Assembly: GCF_022539505.1 (NCBI RefSeq)
Contig: NC_061510.1
Location: 279,206,330 to 279,270,329, forward strand
Reading direction: 5' to 3'
Source of the DNA: Lolium rigidum
Lineage: Eukaryota > Streptophyta > Magnoliopsida > Poales > Poaceae
Length of the DNA: 64,000 bases
In this document: piece after piece, positions 58,429-64,000 of the stretch
Layout: every line of letters begins with the position of its first letter
How positions within the stretch are numbered: the stretch's first letter is position 1
Program-made: the position numbers and the translations under genes
The notes under the pieces: generated by a model
What the model saw: only the letters and a program-made list of their open reading frames with translations
Database searches by the model: none
What the model was told of the DNA's origin: nothing

Positions 58429-59580
58429 AGCCTCCATCGAGGCCCTCAAGGCTCAGCTCGCCGCGCTTAAAGGTACCATTTCTTTTCCGGTTGATTTGCT
58501 TCTCTTAATCCTACCGGTTGCCTTTCTTTTAACTTTTTTCTTTTCCGGATTCTAGCTGAAAAGGAGCAGCTAGCCTTGGAGCATCGCAAAGCTTTGGATG
58601 CCCAGGAGGTTGTCATCGCCGGGCTGAAGGACCAAGCGATGCAGGCTGAACTACGGCATTCGCGGGAGCTGAAGGAGGCCGCGGCTGCAGCTGAGGCCAA
58701 GGTGGATGAATCCTTGAAGGAGTATACCAACAACACTGCGGTGCTGCGGGCGGAGATGGAGGAAGAGACTGTGACGCGAAAAGCGGCGCAAGACCGGATC
58801 GCCACTCTAACCGCAGAGCAGGCTGAGTATGACCGGTTGGTTGTGCAGACCGACGCGTTGGCCCTCAGTAAGCCTTTTTTCTTTCCCTTTGTTGCTTATA
58901 AGCTTATATTTTCCGGCAGTATGTCCTTATCTTCTCTCTCTTTTCTTGCAGGGCTCTTTCCGGATTCCCAGGCGCATGCTCACAGCAAGGTAGCGGAACG
59001 CAGGGCGGAGCAAGCCATGAGCAACCCGGATTTGCCCTGGGACGCTTATGACCACTTGGTCGCGCTCTCCGCCCGGATCCAGCACATGCGCTCCGTGGAC
59101 CGGCACCTGGTCGATCTTCCGGATCGTGCCATGGAAATCTTCAAAGAGCTGTGGCCTGAGGAAGCTGTGCCGGTCAATGTGACGCTTATCTCCGACCGCC
59201 TCAAGGACGCATGCCAGAGGATCCGCGAATGGAGGTGCTCCGCGGCCCATGCCGGAGCAGATGCAGCGCTACACGTTGCCTGCTCTTGGTATGAAGATCT
59301 GGATCTGGACGCCTTCCACAGCCTCCGCGGCGACGCGCCCACGGACAAGGATCCGGTCTTAACCGCCAAGCGGCAGGATCGCGCCTACCGGATCGCAGAA
59401 TGCGCCCATACCCGCACTTTCATCCCTCCTCCTCCCGACGTCAAGGATGCACTCTCTGACGACGAGGAAGAAGTTGAGGACGAGGAGGATGAAGAAGCCA
59501 GAGAGGGCGACGCTCTTCCGGAAGAAGGCGATGCTCCTCCGGAAGCTCCTGAGGCCGGCGCGCAGCCCCCCGTTGCCTGA
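58429..59580 (+). pseudogene. PF04195-like gene, copy 2, 3' exons
   Basis: Coding continues after element B. A short exon remainder (58429-58472, then a GTACC donor) is followed by exon 58556-58867 and the last exon 58952-59580 with a TGA stop. The 58556 exon encodes an uninterrupted coiled coil ('LKDQAMQAELRHSRELKEAA'). The last exon is a folded-looking Trp/Leu-rich segment ending in an acidic tail ('SDDEEEVEDEEDEEAREGD'). The 84-bp intron 58868-58951 has no stop, so the frame also reads through it. These exons carry no disabling lesion, unlike the 5' part, but are cut off from their promoter by the 7.1-kb insertion. Confidence 0.7.
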
Positions 59581-59599
59581 ATATTTCTCAGTTTGTATG

Positions 59600-60767
59600 T
59601 GTTATCACCAGATTTTGGCTAAATCAGGAGGTGGGCCGCGATCAAGATGGGCTTGGAAGATTACACATGGAAGATCTATGAAGCGGCCTTGCACGGAGAA
59701 TTTGGGCTAGGTTGCCCGTGTATCTTTAATTACGATAGATTGTATCTAGATTAAAAGTTAGAGTTTTACTCGTGCACGGTTTGGTGCACGCCCACATTAG
59801 AAAGTCCCTCGGACTATAAATATGTATCTAGGGTTTATGGAATAAACAACAACCAACGTTCAACCACAAACAAATCTCGGCGCATCGCCAACTCCTTCGT
59901 CTCGAGGGTTTCTACCGGTAAGCATCATGCTGCCTAGATCGCATCTTGCGATCTAGGCAGCACAAGCCTGCCCACGTTGTTCATGCGTTGCTCGTATCGA
60001 AGCCTTTTTGATGGCGAGCAACGTAGTTATCTTAGACATGTTAGGGTTAGCATTGTTCTTCATATTACATGCTTTCGTAGTGCAACCCTTGCATGTCTAG
60101 CCGCCCTACACCTATCTTAGGTGTAGGGCGGCACCCCGTTTGATCATAGTTTAGTAGATCTGATTCGTTACGATCGCTCCTTGTTCTACAAGGATTAGTT
60201 TAATATCTGCAATAGTTAGGCCTTACAAAGGGTTGGAGGATCCAGCGGCGTGTAGGGTGGCGTTTGCTAGCCCTAGAAAGGATGTTCCGGGGATCAACCT
60301 CGTGTTGGTTTTTAGGCCCTGTCTAGGATCGGCTTACGGTCACCGTGCGCGAGCGCGAGGCCCAATCGTGAGTAGGATGATCCGATTATGCGGTGAAAAC
60401 CCCGGATCGTCGTAGATCTCATTAGCTTTACCTTGATCAAGCAGGACCACCATATATTCGGACACCTCGTCCGAATCATGGGTGGATCGGCTCTTTGAGC
60501 CGATTCACGGGATAAACCTCGAGAGCCGATCGAGGCTCGTATTTAACGTTTACGTGTGTGCCCTGCGGAAACTAAGCGAGGCATCATCCACACCTTCCTG
60601 ACCAGGTATAGGTCAGGTGGCACGCCCTTGCAGTTGGCATCGGCGCGTGCGACCAGGAGGCTTTGCGGGCCGTCGCTCTGAGGGACTGGGGCTAGCCGCA
60701 GCCCTAGTTGTTCCCGGCTCTACGGTGTTGCCCGTCTCTGCCCGCCAGGGGGTTTCTGACGTCAACA
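59600..60767 (+). repeat. 5' LTR of element E with a hairpin-rich leader
   Basis: 1168 bp from TGTTATCACC to GACGTCAACA; the ends TGTT/AACA are inverted. A TATA box (CTATAAATATG) lies near 59813. Downstream, in the expected R-U5 leader, perfect stems occur at 59928-59962 (16 bp), 59986-60023 (9 bp), 60100-60132 (14 bp), 60179-60193 (6 bp), 60456-60476 (8 bp), 60486-60504 (8 bp) and 60597-60617 (7 bp). Confidence 0.88.
59813..59823 (+). promoter_or_regulatory. TATA box of LTR E
   Basis: CTATAAATATG follows a conserved-looking 'gtccctcgga' stretch. Transcription would start about 30 bp downstream, near 59845-59850, placing every listed stem-loop of the leader inside the RNA. Confidence 0.65.
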
Positions 60768-60772
60768 CATTC

Positions 60773-60790
60773 TGGCACGCCCGGTGGGAC
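60773..60790 (+). other. Primer-binding site of element E
   Basis: TGGCACGCCCGGTGGGAC lies 5 bp after the LTR end. The leading TGG pairs with the CCA end of a tRNA. I do not assign the tRNA species with confidence; this motif type is seen in Tat-like Gypsy elements. Confidence 0.7.
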
Positions 60791-60828
60791 AGTCGACGAC
60801 ATCCACAACATCGCCATCTACATCCGAG

Positions 60829-61160
60829 ATGGCGGAAGACACTCCGGTCACGTACGAGGATCTGCCTGATGAGCTCAAGAAGAAGCATGACGAAATCAAG
60901 GCGGTCCTCGAAGCCGAACTCATCGGCTCTTTCCACCGAACCCGCGCCCATGGCGTCAGGTGGAAGGGTTTCACACCTGAAGGCGCACTCGATGGAGTGG
61001 ACCTGTCCGCCCCGTTAGAAGAACGCACCAGGTCACTGAAATACGAGGATCTGCCCGAGGAGCTCAAAAGGAAACATGACGAGATCAAGGCAACCCTCGA
61101 AGCCGAACTCATCGGCTCCTCTGAGGAGACCCGGCCGCACGATGTCAAGCTCGGTAGAGA
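60829..61160 (+). pseudogene. Gag N-terminal fragment with a duplicated module (element E)
   Basis: The ATG at 60829 opens a frame with two copies of a 26-residue module, 'YEDLPDELKKKHDEIKA...' at 60853-60930 and 'YEDLPEELKRKHDEIKA...' at 61042-61119, both ending 'EAELIGS'. The copies are 189 bp apart. Useful similarity stops near 61155, and the frame then runs on to 61275 without meaning. No capsid-like region follows, which implies an internal deletion of most of Gag. Frames change near 61155-61180 and again near 61360. Confidence 0.6.
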
Positions 61161-61164
61161 CTCA

Positions 61165-62684
61165 ATTCCGTCGCTCCGGCGTCAACATGGTGGATCTCAG
61201 CCACTCCATAGGCCAGCCAAAGTTCTCCTTTGGTGTCAACATGGCAGGGCTTGCAAGCCGCCATGGCAAAGATGAAGCAGAAAGCAGCCACGCTCGTGGC
61301 AAGGATGAAGAGGAGGCCGATCCACGCGACCGGCCCCAAGATGATGACAGGCGGTACCGGCGGGGAGGGAATAAGAAGCGTGCGGTATCAACGTCCACTC
61401 TCCGAGCACCTCCTCAACAAATATGAGCAGCAGTACGACCGACGTCGGCACTACGACGTAGATGATGAAAGGAATTGCCGGTCTGATGCAGAGGTCAGGA
61501 GGTACCGTCAACATGATAGAAGCAACGACGGGTACGGTCGTCGCACTGAAGGAAGGTCAAGGGGGCAGGATTACATGGATAGGCACTGGGACTGTCCATT
61601 CTTCAAACATTGCTGGGACTCAGGAATGAGCCGATTGCCAACAATCGAGAACTGCCCAGAATGCAAACAAAGGAAGAAGGATGCCGCCAACGTGTCCGTG
61701 TTCAGCCGTCTAGGGCCTCTCCCGCCTCGGAACAAGCATGCTGAGTCCGCTCGGGTGGAAGATCTCGAGGAACTAGAGGACGATGATGAAGAAGACAAAT
61801 ATCATCGGCCCAGGTGGTGCCCCGACGGGCTCGGCCCGTTCCCGAAGCGAAGGGTTCAGCGTCCGCGTGGGTTGGAAGAAGCTGAAAGATTGTACCTGCA
61901 CACGCTAAGGAAGGCACGGCCTGATCCGGCCGCCAAAATTCGGCGAACCCCGTACGAAGAAGGTCGGCCACAAAGAAAAGAGTGGCGCCCCAAGCAGAGG
62001 AAAGCCGATGATGATACATCGGCTGGCACAAATATGGTCTTCATCCTTCCAACGGAGTTTAGCGCTCCAAGATTGTATGAAGCACCTGTGGCGCAATTAG
62101 ACTGCGGCCCACGGCCGGTCATCTTTGAGAAGCCAAAAGAAAGAAGTTACAGGCATTTGAAGGCCCTGTATTTGCGAGGATACATCAATGGGCAGCCTGT
62201 CAACAAGATGTTGGTGGACACCGGAGCGGCAGTCAACATTATGCCATACTCCATGCTACGTTGGTTGGGACGCTCCAGCTCGGATCTGATCAAAACCAAC
62301 GTAACACTGAGCGATTTCAACGGCCAAGCATCTGACGCACAAGGTGTTCTGAATGTGGATCTGACCGTAGGAAGGAAAACTGTCCCTACGACATTCTTTA
62401 TCGTCGACAGCAAGAGTACCTACGCTGTCCTACTAGGGAGAGATTGGATCCACGCCAACTGTTGCATACCATCCACGATGCACCAATGCCTGATACAGTG
62501 GGATGGAGATGAAGTAGAAGTCGTCCGTGCAGATGATTCAGTCGAGGTTTCAACAGCCGACATGGACATTTGGGAGACATCAGGCCAAGAGCCGCTCTCA
62601 GGTATCAATTTGGACGACTGTGAGCGCATCGACGTGACAAAGAACGGGGTTAGGCTGGTGTTATCCACCGGCCTGACCGTGTAA
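61165..62684 (+). pseudogene. Gag tail and aspartic protease (element E)
   Basis: After a short piece in another frame (61165 to about 61360), the frame is open to a TAA at 62682-62684. It contains a Cys/His cluster ('HWDCPFFKHCWDSG', then 'NCPEC' at about 61590-61670) where a CCHC nucleocapsid knuckle is expected. The retropepsin active site 'LVDTGAAVNIMP' follows (DTG at 62217-62225), with the downstream 'LLGRDWIH' flap/strand region typical of Ty3/Gypsy proteases. The protein ends after the protease; reverse transcriptase is not fused in this frame. The protease region itself shows no lesion. Confidence 0.75.
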
Positions 62685-64000
62685 CAAAAGCAAATGTCGA
62701 TGAATAAACATGGCGAGGCTGATCCTTGTGATCGGCCCCAAAAATTTATGAAGGGACATTACAAAACCTTCATCGAACAAGCAACATGGAGGCCGATTCC
62801 AGCAATCGGCCAAAATTATCCTCACCATCCATTCTGCCTGGGTTTGACATGTTATCCAACAGAGCCGATACCATCAAATTCTCTTGACAGAATCGGCTCG
62901 GGGGGGCACCCAGGTGGATAAAACACGAGGATATGCAGTGGAAGCGTCTGTATTGGAGTATGGGGGCCGATTCACAAATCGGCCGAAAATTCAAAAAAAT
63001 TTAAGCATAGCCGATGTGTAGACATCGACTGAAGGATCAATGGAGCAGGGAGTGGGTCTTCCCTTCAAGGACCCCTAATTCCCATTGGCAAGTCTTCAAG
63101 TTCAACGGCAAGGGCAGCTTAAAGCGTGCAAGTCAGGGTGGGGGTGAGCCTAACGAAGGGAATATATCTCTTCTAAGACCGGGAGAACCGCCAATGACGA
63201 AGCCATCGGCTGCCACGTTTTGACTCAGCAACTGTCACTTCCAGGGGAGAGTCTGGAGGGCGTCAGAAATGCGAGGACGTTCTCACCGGAAGTTGCTGCA
63301 GCCTGCCAAAGATGATGAGCCGATCTGATCAGCAAGGCGCAAGGATTGAACTGAAGAAGCTTGGGGGAGGGCGGCTCGCCCTGAAATTTCCTTACTCTAA
63401 AGAACCGATTTTGTTGAATCGGCTGATGTTGCATTACGAGTTGGAAACCGAGAATGACCGGCGTGGTCGGCTCATCGCTATTCTCGCCCGACTGAGGCTC
63501 GGGGGGCAGCTCACCTTGAAGGTTCTCTGCTCTGGAGAGCCGATTTCGTTGGAATCGGCTAACTCTGCATCACGACTTACCTGAAGAATGGTGCTAATGT
63601 TGCAAAATTATCAGTTTTTCAGCATGCCAGTCGATTCAGCGACAAGCCCAGGGCTCTGTCGTAGACACCTGCCTGGAGCCGATTGCCGACCTGGTAGATG
63701 GGCTGGTTAGATTCATAATCAGGATTATTGATCTTTTGTGAGGTGTTTCGTGATACGGAGCCGATGTACGAGTCATCGACCTTAGTACAAGTGCGCAAAG
63801 TTGCCGGGTTGCCAGTTCAGCGGTATTATCAGAGGAACATTGACATGCAAGTCAGCCTTGTCCATGGAGCTGTGGGTAATCATCCACCGTGTCGACTGCC
63901 AACGAAAGAAAGGTGATCGGCTGGTGGCCCTGCAGGGTAGCTCTCTTGGACGTGATCGGGCCTGCCCTGAAATGTCGATGATCCGGGAAACCGATGTGGT
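62685..64000 (+). other. Hairpin-rich spacer after the protease (element E)
   Basis: No reverse transcriptase is visible up to the window end. The sequence repeatedly shows GCCGATT and its complement AATCGGC arranged as hairpins: 62791-62811, 62862-62899, 62965-62984 and 63538-63560, plus imperfect ones near 63403-63423. G-rich 'cggctcgggggg' recurs (62893, about 63497). Short open frames look fortuitous. Confidence 0.6.

Larger units (their letters stand above)
59600..64000 (+). mobile_element. Ty3/Gypsy-type LTR retrotransposon E (5' part)
   Basis: It comprises a 5' LTR (59600-60767), a primer-binding site, N-terminal gag pieces, an aspartic protease and a non-coding spacer running out of the window. 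It starts 20 bp after the stop codon of the PF04195-like gene, so it inserted in that gene's 3' region. Reverse transcriptase and integrase, if present, lie beyond 64000. Gag is broken, so this copy is likely defective. Confidence 0.85.

Noticed and set aside
60233..60415. Small ORFs inside the leader of LTR E
   Set aside because: They are short, lack conserved motifs and overlap the stem-loop region. At most they are upstream ORFs.
1..64000. CRISPR arrays, rRNA or tRNA genes
   Set aside because: None seen. tRNA-like matches are limited to the 18-nt primer-binding sites of the LTR elements.

Overview
The window is nuclear DNA from a grass, most likely a cool-season (Pooideae) species such as a wheat, barley, rye, oat or ryegrass relative. 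The evidence is the nested LTR retrotransposons with TGATACGTC...TATCA termini, PIF/Harbinger and L1-type LINE insertions, a GC-rich first exon in the one ordinary plant gene, and exact 100-N assembly gaps (3107-3206 and 41466-41565). Only one ordinary host gene appears intact. Nearly everything else is transposable-element DNA.

Layout. 1-3350: non-coding, with a gap. 3350-4620: GC-rich repeat-like DNA. 4690-7356: an old Harbinger transposase relic, then a younger Harbinger element (TAA target site, decayed transposase on the minus strand). 7357 to about 11.57 kb: a minus-strand LINE with an almost intact ORF2. 12726-13128: a MITE about 250 bp upstream of the host gene. 13374-16514: a three-exon GH17 endo-1,3-beta-glucanase with an X8 (CBM43) domain, carrying a 71-bp retroposon stub with perfect 16-bp target duplications in intron 1. 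17296-18170: a second Harbinger fragment. 18171-23285: LTR element A, truncated. 23286 to about 29685: a very long LTR-like segment (D). 30261-32365: LTR element C, truncated.

31107-51923 is dominated by two almost identical segments of about 10.4 kb that meet at the second gap. Each holds part of LTR C, a broken 2-oxoglutarate dioxygenase fragment, about 3 kb of anonymous DNA, a minus-oriented LTR (F), and a plus-strand intron-containing gene of the 'putative gypsy-type transposon' (PF04195-like) family. That gene is interpreted as the antisense extra ORF of a Tat-like Ty3/Gypsy element. In copy 2 the gene is split by a complete 7.1-kb non-autonomous LTR element (B, 51327-58428), and its last exons resume at 58429-59580. 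The arrangement could be a real tandem duplication or a false duplication in the assembly.

59600-64000 is the 5' part of a plus-strand Ty3/Gypsy element (E): LTR, primer-binding site, broken gag, aspartic protease, and a spacer rich in short inverted repeats. Its LTR leader carries a run of perfect stem-loops. Elements A, B and C share LTR termini and a tRNA-Asp-type primer-binding site. A and B also share an uncharacterised protein with no recognisable Gag or Pol motif. These elements and the hairpin-rich leader are the most novel-looking content.
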